A DNA stretch of 64,000 nt from NCBI GenBank assembly GCA_964482955.1, contig CAYZZW010000001.1:62001-126000 (forward strand), written 5' to 3'. Under the pieces are notes generated by a model, which did no database searches, was not told where the DNA came from, and saw only the letters and a program-made list of their open reading frames with translations. The position numbers and the translations under genes were made by a program. Shown piece after piece: positions 42,827 to 50,600 of this stretch. Numbering within the stretch: the stretch's first letter is position 1; every line of letters begins with the position of its first letter. Origin of the DNA: JAPLSN01 sp964482955. GTDB taxonomy: Bacteria; Spirochaetota; Spirochaetia; Treponematales; UBA12059.

Positions 42827-43411
42827 TTAGTGGCAGCCGCCGCAGGAGCAGCCGTGTTCCTTCTCGTCGCCGTCGCCGCAGTCGCCTTCGCAGTCGCAGT
42901 CGTCGCCGCAGGCGTCGCCGCATTCCCCGTCACCGTCGCCGCAGCCGCAGGAGCAGGCGCCGTGGACGTGGCCGTGCGAAAGCTCTTCGGCGGTGGCCTC
43001 GCGGACGTCGAGCACCTTCACCGCGAAGTGGAGCGTGTCGCCGGCCAGCGGGTGGTTGGCGTCGACCGTGACCTGGTCGCCTTCGATGGCGGTGACCGTG
43101 AGGATGCCGGGACCCTCGTCGGTGCGGAACTGCGTGCCGACCTCGAGCTCGGGGAAATCCTTGAAGCGGTCCTTGGGGACCTGGAAGACGAGATTGTCGT
43201 CGTACTCCCCGTACGCGTCCGCGGGCGGCACGGAACAGGCGACGTCGTCGCCGTTCGTCTTGCCGTCGAGATGCTTTTCGAGGCCGGGGATGATGTTGGC
43301 GTTGCCGTGCAGGTAGACGAGGGGTTCGCCTTCGGACGAATCGATGATTTCGCCTTCGTCGTTCTTGAGCGTGTACTCGATGCTGACCACGCGGTCCTTT
43401 TCGATGACCAT
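42827..43411 (-). CDS. slyD: SlyD-type FKBP peptidyl-prolyl isomerase with metal-binding tail
   Basis: A 194-residue cytoplasmic folding catalyst and chaperone. The FKBP core with inserted flap is clear: VVSIEYTLKNDEGEIIDSSEGEPLVYLHG, IIPGLEKHLDGK, then the insert with VPKDRFKDFPELEVGTQF and VDANHPLAGDTLHFAVKVLDVREAT. The last ~45 residues are a tail with 11 Cys and several His (HGHVHGACSCGCGDGDGEC onward), the nickel/zinc-binding tail of SlyD that donates metal to hydrogenase or other enzymes. Start 43411 follows AGAGGAG; the open frame upstream to 43504 is non-coding. A promoter is visible at 43525-43553. Confidence 0.93.
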   Translation of the reverse strand: MVIEKDRVVSIEYTLKNDEGEIIDSSEGEPLVYLHGNANIIPGLEKHLDGKTNGDDVACSVPPADAYGEYDDNLVFQVPKDRFKDFPELEVGTQFRTDEGPGILTVTAIEGDQVTVDANHPLAGDTLHFAVKVLDVREATAEELSHGHVHGACSCGCGDGDGECGDACGDDCDCEGDCGDGDEKEHGCSCGGCH

Positions 43412-43524
43412 GATGACTCCTCTGGGGGCTGGATCGATGACCGGCGTCGCGTCGAGGCTTGGGCCGGAAAATCTTCTCAGGTGGGGGTATGACCGCGCCG
43501 TCACGTGCGGGCGGGATCCGGCAC

Positions 43525-43553
43525 AATATATAGAAAAGACCGCGCCGAAACAA
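43525..43553 (-). promoter_or_regulatory. Promoter of slyD
   Basis: On the minus strand TTGTTT (43553-43548) and TATATT (43530-43525) are 17 bases apart. The leader would be about 105 bases. Confidence 0.5.
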
Positions 43554-43583
43554 GTCCGGAGCCCGCCCGAACGCCAGTTTCCG

Positions 43584-44549
43584 TCAGGCGCGCCCGTAGA
43601 GGAGGCGGCCGGAGTCGAAGGACGCCCTGAGTTCGCCCTTTTCCGCCAGCCAGGCTAGGTACGACCTGATCGTGCTCCCGACGAGGGCGTACTGGGCGTG
43701 GTTCATGGACAGGCCGTGTCGCCGCGCGGCGAAGGCGAGGACTTCGTCGGGGCCCGACGGCTCGCCGCAGGCTTCGAGGCAGAGCTCGGCGGTTTCCAGC
43801 ACGCGGGCCCGGTTGTACGCGACGAGCGGCCGGATGTCCCGGGTCGGCTCGGCGTGGCTCGGCACGAACCAGTCGGCCTCGAAGGCTTCGAGCAGGTCGA
43901 AGGTGCGGAGCTGGGCTTCGATGTCGCGCAGGTAGAAGATCCGGTACTTGTCGAGGATGGCCTCGGAGGCGACCGTGTCGGCGCAAAAGAGGACGCGATC
44001 CGGCGTGAAGACGCCGATCATCCCGAGGAAATGCCCCGGCAGGGGCACGAGGGATAGCTCCGTGCCTGGCACCTGAGTGCCCGGCACCATACCCGGACCG
44101 GTGTCTGACACCGTGCCTGGCACCTGAGTGCCTGGCACCTGAGTGCCCGGCACCGTGCCCGGCGCGTCCAGGATGTCGTCCACGGCGCAGGGTTCGGCCA
44201 TGAGGAACTTGGTGCGCAGCGCCTTGGGGGGATACCCGCCCCAGAGCAGGGAGGGCTCGAGGAAGGGATGCTCGATCACGGCGGCTTCGAGCGCGGTGGC
44301 GCCCACGCGGCAACCCGTCCGCGCGCGGACGAAAGCCGCGCCGCCCGAGTGATCGGCGTTCGAATGCGTGAGGACGAGGCGATCGACGCGGAGCCCGGCC
44401 GCCTCGACGGCCTTGAGGAGACGGCGGCCCGCGTCGGCGTCGTTGCCCGCGTCGACGAGGGTCGCGCCGCCCGAGCCGTCCGCGACGAGACCGAGGTTCG
44501 TGGGCCCGCGCGCGACCGCGGTGCCGCCCGCGAGGGTTTCGAAGGTCAT
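43584..44549 (-). CDS. MBL-fold hydrolase with in-frame palindromic repeat insertion
   Basis: A 321-residue metallo-beta-lactamase-fold protein. The metal motif reads THSNADH (His62, Asn64, Asp66, His67), so the usual second His is Asn. Later ligands are likely His173 (LPGHFLG), Asp191 (FCADTV) and the His of PSHAEPT. A C-terminal winged-helix-like region follows (YALVGSTIRSYLAWLAEKGEL), as in MBL proteins of the LACTB2/Hint-associated type. Residues ~129-163 are a run of VPGTQ-like units encoded by palindromic repeats at 44062-44167. The gene starts 17 bases after the DUF2259 gene with no clear ribosome site. Substrate unknown; thioester or lactone hydrolysis is plausible. Confidence 0.78.
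   Translation of the reverse strand: MTFETLAGGTAVARGPTNLGLVADGSGGATLVDAGNDADAGRRLLKAVEAAGLRVDRLVLTHSNADHSGGAAFVRARTGCRVGATALEAAVIEHPFLEPSLLWGGYPPKALRTKFLMAEPCAVDDILDAPGTVPGTQVPGTQVPGTVSDTGPGMVPGTQVPGTELSLVPLPGHFLGMIGVFTPDRVLFCADTVASEAILDKYRIFYLRDIEAQLRTFDLLEAFEADWFVPSHAEPTRDIRPLVAYNRARVLETAELCLEACGEPSGPDEVLAFAARRHGLSMNHAQYALVGSTIRSYLAWLAEKGELRASFDSGRLLYGRA
44062..44167. repeat. GTGCCTGGCAC palindrome array inside a coding sequence
   Basis: Seven units of the form GTGYCYGRCAC, most followed by CTGA or CC (for example GTGCCTGGCACCTGA, GTGCCCGGCACC, GTGTCTGACACC). All keep self-complementarity while varying. The array is in frame and encodes VPGTQVPGTQ-type sequence in the MBL protein. Confidence 0.8.
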
Positions 44550-44566
44550 GGACGAAGGGAAACGCC

Positions 44567-45256
44567 TTACGGCGCGCGGACGGTTTCCACCATGTAGCTC
44601 ACGCCGGCGCCGGAGGCGCCCGCGAGCTTCTTTTCGACGATGAAGACGAGGGTGCGCTCGTCCGGGGCCATGACGATGCGCCGGATCGCGTAGCCCGCCA
44701 CCCCGTCGCGGCTGAAGGTCGGGTTGCCCGCTTCGAAGCGGCGCACGGCCCCGTCCTTCGTCGTGACCGACACGGAGATGCCGAAGCTGGAACTGGCGTT
44801 CTTGCCCGACTCCGTCACGCTCTGGGACAGCTTCACCGCGTATTGGTCGCCCGTCTTGAAATCCTGGAAGGACAGCGCGTCCGTCTGCGGGGCCCCGTCG
44901 AGGAGTACGTACACGAGGCGGCCCTGGCGGAGGTGGTCGATCTTCCGCGTCTTCACGACGTCGAGCCGTTCCCCGTAGAGCGCGAAGATGGCGCCCGCGG
45001 GATCCTGGCCGGGCTCGAGCCGCGACGAGTACGAGCGGCGCGAAACGCCGTCCTTCACGAAGTCGTTGCGGCGGGTGTCGACCAGGTAGAGTTCCGCGTA
45101 CGGCTGGCCGGAAGCCTCGTCGATGCCGTACTGCCCGAAGCAGAAAAAGGCGGAATCGGGCGAAAACCCGAGGTTGACGAAGGCGGGCACGTCGCCGGCC
45201 CACGCGGCCGCCGCGGCGGAGGCGATGATCGCCAGAACGAACAGGGTACGTTTCAT
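44567..45256 (-). CDS. Secreted DUF2259 protein
   Basis: A 229-residue exported protein with signal peptide MKRTLFVLAIIASAAAAAWA and a mature start GDVPAFVNLGFSPDSAFFCFGQYG, the hallmark of the DUF2259 (predicted secreted protein) family that is frequent in spirochaetes. Family features visible are YAELYLVDTRRNDFV, FKTGDQYAVKLSQSV and VMAPDERTLVFIVEKK. Its function is unknown; the sequence pattern suggests a WD- or Tol-type small beta fold. It precedes the MBL hydrolase on the same strand with a 17-base gap, so the two probably form an operon. Confidence 0.82.
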   Translation of the reverse strand: MKRTLFVLAIIASAAAAAWAGDVPAFVNLGFSPDSAFFCFGQYGIDEASGQPYAELYLVDTRRNDFVKDGVSRRSYSSRLEPGQDPAGAIFALYGERLDVVKTRKIDHLRQGRLVYVLLDGAPQTDALSFQDFKTGDQYAVKLSQSVTESGKNASSSFGISVSVTTKDGAVRRFEAGNPTFSRDGVAGYAIRRIVMAPDERTLVFIVEKKLAGASGAGVSYMVETVRAP

Positions 45257-45404
45257 CCGTGTGCTCCTCGTCTATGTATCGGCGGCCTTTCGGGCCGCCA
45301 TGAACACGAAAATCGCCGCGCGGACTTCGGATACGGCGAGCCGTGGCCGCGGCCACGGCTTGCCGAGGCTTGCCGCGGACGCTCATTGAGGATACCCTGC
45401 GGCC

Positions 45405-46211
45405 ATGACGATCGCTTCGAGGATACGGCTCTACCGCGCGGGCTGGTTCGCGTCGCTCGCCGCCTTCGCGTCCTGGACCGCGGCGTTCGCGCGCGTGCTC
45501 ATGGCCGACGGGGCGCTTACGCGCGCCGCGGACGCCCTCGGCGTCGGGCCCTCCGTCCTCGTCACGTGGATCGCCTCCGCGGGCGCGGCCTGCGCCGCGT
45601 CGCTCCTGGTGCTCGGGACGATGTCCTTCGCGTACCGCAAGACCGTGTCGGCGGAGCTCTTTTTCCTGTCGCTGTGGGCGTTTTCGCTCTCGTTCGAGGC
45701 GCTCCGCGGCCTGACGGTCCAAGGCGCGCTCAACGGCGTTCCGGCGACCTTCCACGCGGCCGTCACCCGCGTCGTCGTCATCGCGCGTTTCTTCGGCCTC
45801 TTCGCCCTGTTCTGCGCGGGTCTCTACGCGAGCGGCTACCGCAACGACCGCATCGGCTCGGTCGTCCTCGTGGCGTTGCTGGCGGCGGTCGGCATCGGCG
45901 CGGGCATTCCGCTCGATTCCGCCGACCTGTCCACCCTGCCCCTCCTCCAGCGGCCGGCCTTCGGTTCGCTCCGCGCGCTCTTCGAGTCCGTCATCGCGCT
46001 CATCACGGTGGCCGATTTCGCCTACGCGTGGCTGTGGCGCGGCGAACGCGCGTACCGCCTGCCGGCTCCCGGCTCGGCCCTGGCCCTGGGCGGCTCCTGG
46101 CTCCTCCGCGTCGCCCCCGATCCGGCCCTCGCGGCGCTCGCCTTCGTCGCGGTCTGCGCGGGCGCCTTCCTCGTCCTCAAGCCGGTGCACGAGTACTATC
46201 TCTGGCAATAG
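45405..46211 (+). CDS. Seven-helix membrane protein, unknown
   Basis: A 268-residue polytopic membrane protein with about seven hydrophobic helices (for example WFASLAAFASWTAAFARVLM, VLVTWIASAGAACAASLLVL, SVVLVALLAAVGIGAGIPL) and a short C-terminal tail PVHEYYLWQ. The helical count recalls 7TM sensor modules (7TMR-DISM or HisK_N), but there is no attached output domain, so it may be a free-standing membrane sensor or a component of unknown function. The gene is divergent from DUF2259 and convergent with the cytidylyltransferase-like gene. No ribosome site stronger than GAGGATA is visible. Confidence 0.66.
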   Translation: MTIASRIRLYRAGWFASLAAFASWTAAFARVLMADGALTRAADALGVGPSVLVTWIASAGAACAASLLVLGTMSFAYRKTVSAELFFLSLWAFSLSFEALRGLTVQGALNGVPATFHAAVTRVVVIARFFGLFALFCAGLYASGYRNDRIGSVVLVALLAAVGIGAGIPLDSADLSTLPLLQRPAFGSLRALFESVIALITVADFAYAWLWRGERAYRLPAPGSALALGGSWLLRVAPDPALAALAFVAVCAGAFLVLKPVHEYYLWQ

Positions 46212-46245
46212 GACCATCGCCCGACGCGTGCGGCGCCGCGCTTGC

Positions 46246-46470
46246 CGCGCCAGGGGGCGAAGGGGAAAGCCCGGAGCGTCGTACGGTAGTCGCCGCAGTC
46301 GCGTACTTGCGCGCGACTGCGGCGCCGCGGCGCAGGTACGTTCGCGAGGACTTGGACCGTAGCACCCAAGTCAAAAATCTACGTCCATGTAGATTTTTGA
46401 CATCGCCGAACGCTACGCGTTCAGCTGGTGTGGTTCGCGCTCCCTGCGCGAGGCTTCCAGTAAAGCGCTT
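46246..46470 (+). repeat. Modular hairpin element, copy C1
   Basis: Scaffold blocks 46246-46278 (CCAGGGGGCGAAG) and 46339-46367 (CGTAGCACCC) match copy C3 at 31880-31998. The hairpins between and after them differ: a 13-bp stem at 46291-46324 and the stem-loop GTCAAAAATCTAC-GTCCAT-GTAGATTTTTGAC at 46370-46401. The part from 46370 to ~46436 matches copy C2 at 61864-61930. This fills most of the gap 46212-46530. Confidence 0.75.
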
Positions 46471-46481
46471 CGCGCGCCAAA

Positions 46482-46516
46482 ACACCCGGCGCGAAACGCC
46501 GGGTGTTTTGATTTTA
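46482..46516. terminator. Bidirectional terminator between convergent genes
   Basis: AACACCCGGCG-CGAAA-CGCCGGGTGTTTTG followed by ATTTT. It lies between the 7TM gene (+) and the cytidylyltransferase-like gene (-), right after the C1 element. Confidence 0.7.
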
Positions 46517-46530
46517 TAGGTAGATGACTA

Positions 46531-47157
46531 TCAGGCGAAGAGGTAGCGGGCGAGGAAGCCGACCGACACGGGCAGGACGAGGTTGTCGTAATCCTTGAGC
46601 GGCAGGGCTTCGACGGCGGTGGCGAAGGCGGCGACGGCGAGCGCGGGGCCGAGGCGGCGCGACACGGCGTAACCGCTCACGAGCACCGCGACGAAGCAGG
46701 CCAGGCTGCCTTCGACGGACTTGCCGCCCGTGAAGGGGATGCGGATGGTGCCGAAGAAGCGGCCCACGAGGCTGGAGAGGCCGTCGCCGAACGCGAGGGC
46801 GTAGATGGCCACGGAAGCCGCGGGGGACGGATAGAGGAGCAGCGACAGGAGGGCGCCGAGGCCGAGCGTGACGGGCCCCATGACGAAGTGCCCGGCGTCG
46901 CGCTTGCGGGCGGCCATTGAGGTGAGCTTGCTCACCACGGCCACTTCGTAGCCCTGGATGCGCAGGGTTTCGCAGTACGTATACAGGATGACGCCGGAAC
47001 CGAGCAGGGCCAGGGTGACGCCCAGGTTCCACGCGGCGAGCACGGGCACCGTGCCGATCAGCAGGTGGATGCTCTTGCGGAGAAGTTCGGTTCTGAGCTC
47101 GTTCGCGTACCGTGAGAGGCTGCGCTGACCCGCGAGCAGGGCTAGGATCTGTTCCAT
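46531..47157 (-). CDS. CTP-dependent lipid/polyprenol transferase-like protein (CdsA/SEC59 family)
   Basis: A 208-residue membrane protein of the phosphatidate cytidylyltransferase/dolichol kinase superfamily. Diagnostic are the N-terminal ELRTELLRKSIHLLIGTVPVL, the central RKRDAGHFVMGPVTLGLGALL, and the C-terminal ALAFGDGLSSLVGRFFGTIRIPFTGGKSVEGSLACF (the Asp/Lys cluster binds CTP and metal). It uses CTP to activate phosphatidate or to phosphorylate a polyprenol; which is not decidable. ATG 47157 follows GGAAGCAATGAT. Two possible promoter elements and a 23-bp palindrome lie upstream. Confidence 0.78.
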   Translation of the reverse strand: MEQILALLAGQRSLSRYANELRTELLRKSIHLLIGTVPVLAAWNLGVTLALLGSGVILYTYCETLRIQGYEVAVVSKLTSMAARKRDAGHFVMGPVTLGLGALLSLLLYPSPAASVAIYALAFGDGLSSLVGRFFGTIRIPFTGGKSVEGSLACFVAVLVSGYAVSRRLGPALAVAAFATAVEALPLKDYDNLVLPVSVGFLARYLFA

Positions 47158-47224
47158 ATCATTGCTTCCGGCTGTATACTTGCAAATATCATGCCAACCA
47201 ATGATAGTTCGGCGATTATTCGAC

Positions 47225-47247
47225 AAATCGTTGATCATCAACGATTT
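47225..47247. promoter_or_regulatory. 23-bp perfect palindrome upstream of the cytidylyltransferase-like gene
   Basis: AAATCGTTGAT-C-ATCAACGATTT lies 68-90 bases before the start at 47157, upstream of a possible promoter on the minus strand (TTGGTT and TATACA, 17 bases apart). It is probably a protein-binding site; the regulator is unknown. Confidence 0.45.
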
Positions 47248-47429
47248 AGTTCCCGACGGCCCGGAAGCGCCGCGCCGGACGGCCGACGTCTCGTCTACAT
47301 TTTCAGACGCGAGGTGCGATAAAAGTCATACTGGCCGGGGACGGACCCCGTCGCGCCCTTCGCCCCTCATCCCCTCGCGGCCGGGCGCGGCGTGCCGCGG
47401 CGGGTTTTGCCTGCCGGACCGCGCTCGCC

Positions 47430-47458
47430 TTGACATGCTCCCGGCCGCCCGGTAGTAT
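47430..47458 (+). promoter_or_regulatory. Promoter of tRNA-Val
   Basis: A consensus TTGACA (47430-47435) and TAGTAT (47453-47458), 17 bases apart, lie 17 bases before the tRNA 5' end. Confidence 0.7.
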
Positions 47459-47475
47459 GCCAGCCGCCTACTGAC

Positions 47476-47547
47476 GGACGATTAACTCAGCGGGAGAGTG
47501 CCACCTTCACACGGTGGAAGTCATTGGTTCAAATCCAATATCGTCCA
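47476..47547 (+). tRNA. tRNA-Val (anticodon CAC)
   Basis: A cloverleaf of 72 nucleotides: acceptor GGACGAT/ATCGTCC with discriminator A, D-arm ACTC-AGCGGGA-GAGT, anticodon arm CCACC-TTCACAC-GGTGG with anticodon CAC, and T-arm ATTGG-TTCAAAT-CCAAT. It reads the GTG codon. The CCA end is not encoded. A strong promoter precedes it and a terminator follows. Confidence 0.95.
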
Positions 47548-47552
47548 TGCCG

Positions 47553-47582
47553 ACCCGGAACGCCGCGTTCCGGGTTTTTTTT
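47553..47582 (+). terminator. Terminator of tRNA-Val
   Basis: ACCCGGAACG-CC-GCGTTCCGGG stem followed by eight T, directly downstream of the tRNA. Confidence 0.85.
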
Positions 47583-47615
47583 CGTCCGAACACCGGTCCG
47601 ACGCCCCGGACGGCG

Positions 47616-50600
47616 TCATTTCCGCTGCGCGGGACTGTCCCGGTAGGGCGCCCAGCCCTGCGGAAACTCCATCCGCTTGGGGATGAGCCGCTCGATGACG
47701 ATGTCGATGCCGCGGCGCGGGTGCGTGACGGCGTCGATGTTGGTGGCGGCCGCGGCGCGGGTGCCGGGCCGGAGCATCGTCTTCGCGTCGCGGTCGATGG
47801 CGTCCCACAGCTCGAGCGATTCCGTCCACGCCGCCATCGCCGCGCCCCGCAGGGACGGATTCCCCGTGCGCTCGGCGGCCTTGTACAGCGCCGCGCCCAG
47901 GTTGTTGTCCGTGAACATGAGGAGCTGGACCAGCTCGTGGTGGACGTCGCGCGTCTGAGGCGCCACCGCGTCGAGCCGCTCGAGCTCGGAGCGGAGCCGT
48001 TCCGCGAGCGTCTCGTAGTAGCTCCGCGCGGCGAAGTAGTCTTCGCGGCGGTACAGGGCGTTCGCGATGGCGTAATCGAGGTAGTGGCGGTCCTCCGCGA
48101 TGTCGAGTCCCGCGCGGTAGAAGTGCTCCACCGCCTTGGCGGGATCCTCCAGCGAGCCGACCGCGTAGTAGATGTAGCCGCGCTGGTAGTGCATGAGCGG
48201 CGTGTCGTAGCCGTTCAGGACGGCCTCCGCGAAGAGACGGAGCGCGCCCGCGTAGTCGTCGCGGTGGGCGATGCGGATGTCCGCCAGGTTGGCGTAGATG
48301 GCGCCGTAACGGCGGTTGCGGGCCAGGCGGCGCTCCTCGACGGCGCGCTCGTAGCGGGCGCGCGCCTTTTCGAAGAAGGTTTCCGCCGTGACGACCTCGC
48401 CCGTCCGGACGTAGTACTCGCCCGACCAGTTGAGCGCGTCGACGTAGCGCCCGATGTCCCGCGAGCGGAGGTTTTCCTTCGCCTCGAACGTGATGACGGC
48501 GTTGGACAGGGCTTTCCGCTCCTCGTCGGGATTGTCGGTCAGGCGGTAGTAGCGCGACATCTGGTAATGCGTGGCGGGGATGGTCCGGTCGAGATCGGCC
48601 GAGCGCATGAGGATCTTGCGGACGTCCTGGAGCAGGTCGCGGTCGATGAGGTAGCCGCCGAGTTCCGTCAGGGTTTCCGCGGAGATCCTCGCCTTCCACG
48701 TGTCGGTGAAGTGGGCCTTGAGCGCGAGGATCTGGTCGGACTTGTCGACGCCGCGCCCCTGTTCGAGGCGGATGAAGTAGCGGAGCATGCGCTCGAGGTA
48801 CGGGTCCTTCTGGCCGTACTTCTGCACGAGCGAGGCGTACGCGACGCGCGCCTCCTCGAACTTGTCGGGCTTGTCGCCGAGCGGATCCTCTTCCGCCCAG
48901 TCGAGCCAGGAATCGCCGAGGAGGAGCAGGGCGTCCTTGTTGTAGTAATCGCGGTCGAGCACGTATTCCCGGAGGATCCGCGCGGCTTCCGCGTAGTCGT
49001 ACACCTCGTCCTTTTCGAGCCGCGCCCACTCGATCGCGGCCGCGTCGTCCGACGGCCAGCGCGCCAGGAGCCGCTCGTACTTTTCGGCGGCCAGCTCGTA
49101 GCGGTGCTTCGCGACGTAGGCGCGGGCGTAGCGGTAGTACCACGGCTTCATCGGCCAGACCTTGTCGGCCTTGCCGAAATGCTCTTCGGCTTCCGCGAAG
49201 GCGTCGTCGCGGACGCGTTCGTAGCCGCGCGCGTACCAGGAGTTGGCCTGGATCGGCCGCCAGACGAAGGTGTAGCCGAGCCAGAGGACGCAGAGCGCCG
49301 CGGCCAGGACGCCGAGTATCATGCCCGCCATGGGCAGTATCGTGTGGACGAACAGGTACGGGAAACTCCCGCGCTCCGCCTCGAAGGCGGCGCCGGTGCG
49401 CTTTTCGTAGCCCTTGGGGAGCTCGATCGGGCGCTTGAGGATGCGGCTGGCCCAGTCCGCGACGGCGGCGGCCGAATCGCCCTCCACGAGCATCCAGACG
49501 AGGCGCGCGCGTTGCTCGTCGGTGCCGTGGATGTTCGCGATGATGTCCTCGACGGCCAGGCGCAGGTTGAGCGGGAAGCCGAGGAGGCTGTCCTGGAGGT
49601 CGTCCACCTGCTCGTCCGAAAGCGAAACCGGCTTTACGGCTCCTTCGGGGAGCGGCGCTTCGGGTTCGCGTCGCTTTTTCTCGGGCTTTTTCCTGGGCGC
49701 CTCGGGTTCGGGCTTTTTCCTGGGCGCGTGGTCGCGGGAATCGAGTTCGCTGATGGTGAAATCGTCGGCGCCGAAGCTGCCGTCGCCGCCGAAGAAATCC
49801 GGCGATTCGGGAGCGGGTTCGGGTTCGGCATTGAAGTCGGGAGCGCCGCCGAGGCCGAAAGCCGCGCCGAAGTCGTCGTTCGTCTCGAAAGCGTCCGGGG
49901 CTTTCGGGGCCGATTGCGCGGCCTGCATTCCGGACGTCGGTTTGTCCAGGCCGAAAAAGTCGACGTCGCCGCCCAAGTCGATTTCGCCGAGTTCGGGCAA
50001 GGCTTCGAGGTCCGAGGGAGCTTCTTCGCCGGGTCCGCCCGTCGTGGCGACCGGTTCCGTTTCCGTTTCCGGTTCCGCCGCCCCGACGCCGAACAAGTCG
50101 TCGCCGAGACCGGGCAGTTCGAAGCCGCCCGCCCCGGACGGCGCGTTCTCCGGTTCTTCGGCCTCGGCCGCGGTTTCTCCGAAGCCCGCTCCGAAGTCGC
50201 CCGAGGAGAGTTCGTCCGACAGGCCGGCCAGCAAGCCCGCGGTTTCGTCCGCGCCGGATTCTGCGGGTCCGCCGTCGCCGAGCGGACTGGCGGGCTTGCC
50301 GTGGTCGACCATGCCCGGTCCGCCCTCGGGCGCGGCTTCGGCGCCGGTCTCGCCCGGCAGGGCTTCGATTTCGAAGCCGCCGAGGTCGATCGCGCCGGGT
50401 TCAATCGCGCGGGGTTCCGGCGCGCCGGGTGCTTCGGTCGCCGCGGGGGGCGCTCCGCCCAGATCGGCGAGCGCGGAGAGAAAGTCCGCGTCGACGCTTT
50501 CCGTCGGCACGGACGTCCCGGGTTCGGCAGTTTCCAAGGAAGCGGAGGTCGAGCTTTCGCCCAGATGATCGAGGTCGATCCCTCCGAGGAACTCGTCGAA

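Noticed and set aside
43584..46217. An 877-codon frame extending the MBL hydrolase upstream across the DUF2259 gene
   Set aside because: The upstream part is antisense to the 7TM gene and overlaps the intact DUF2259 gene in another frame. The true MBL start fits at 44549.
46246..46470. Integron cassette attC site
   Set aside because: The stems are hairpin-like, but I find no integrase gene, no convincing paired R'/R'' core sites and no cassette array here.
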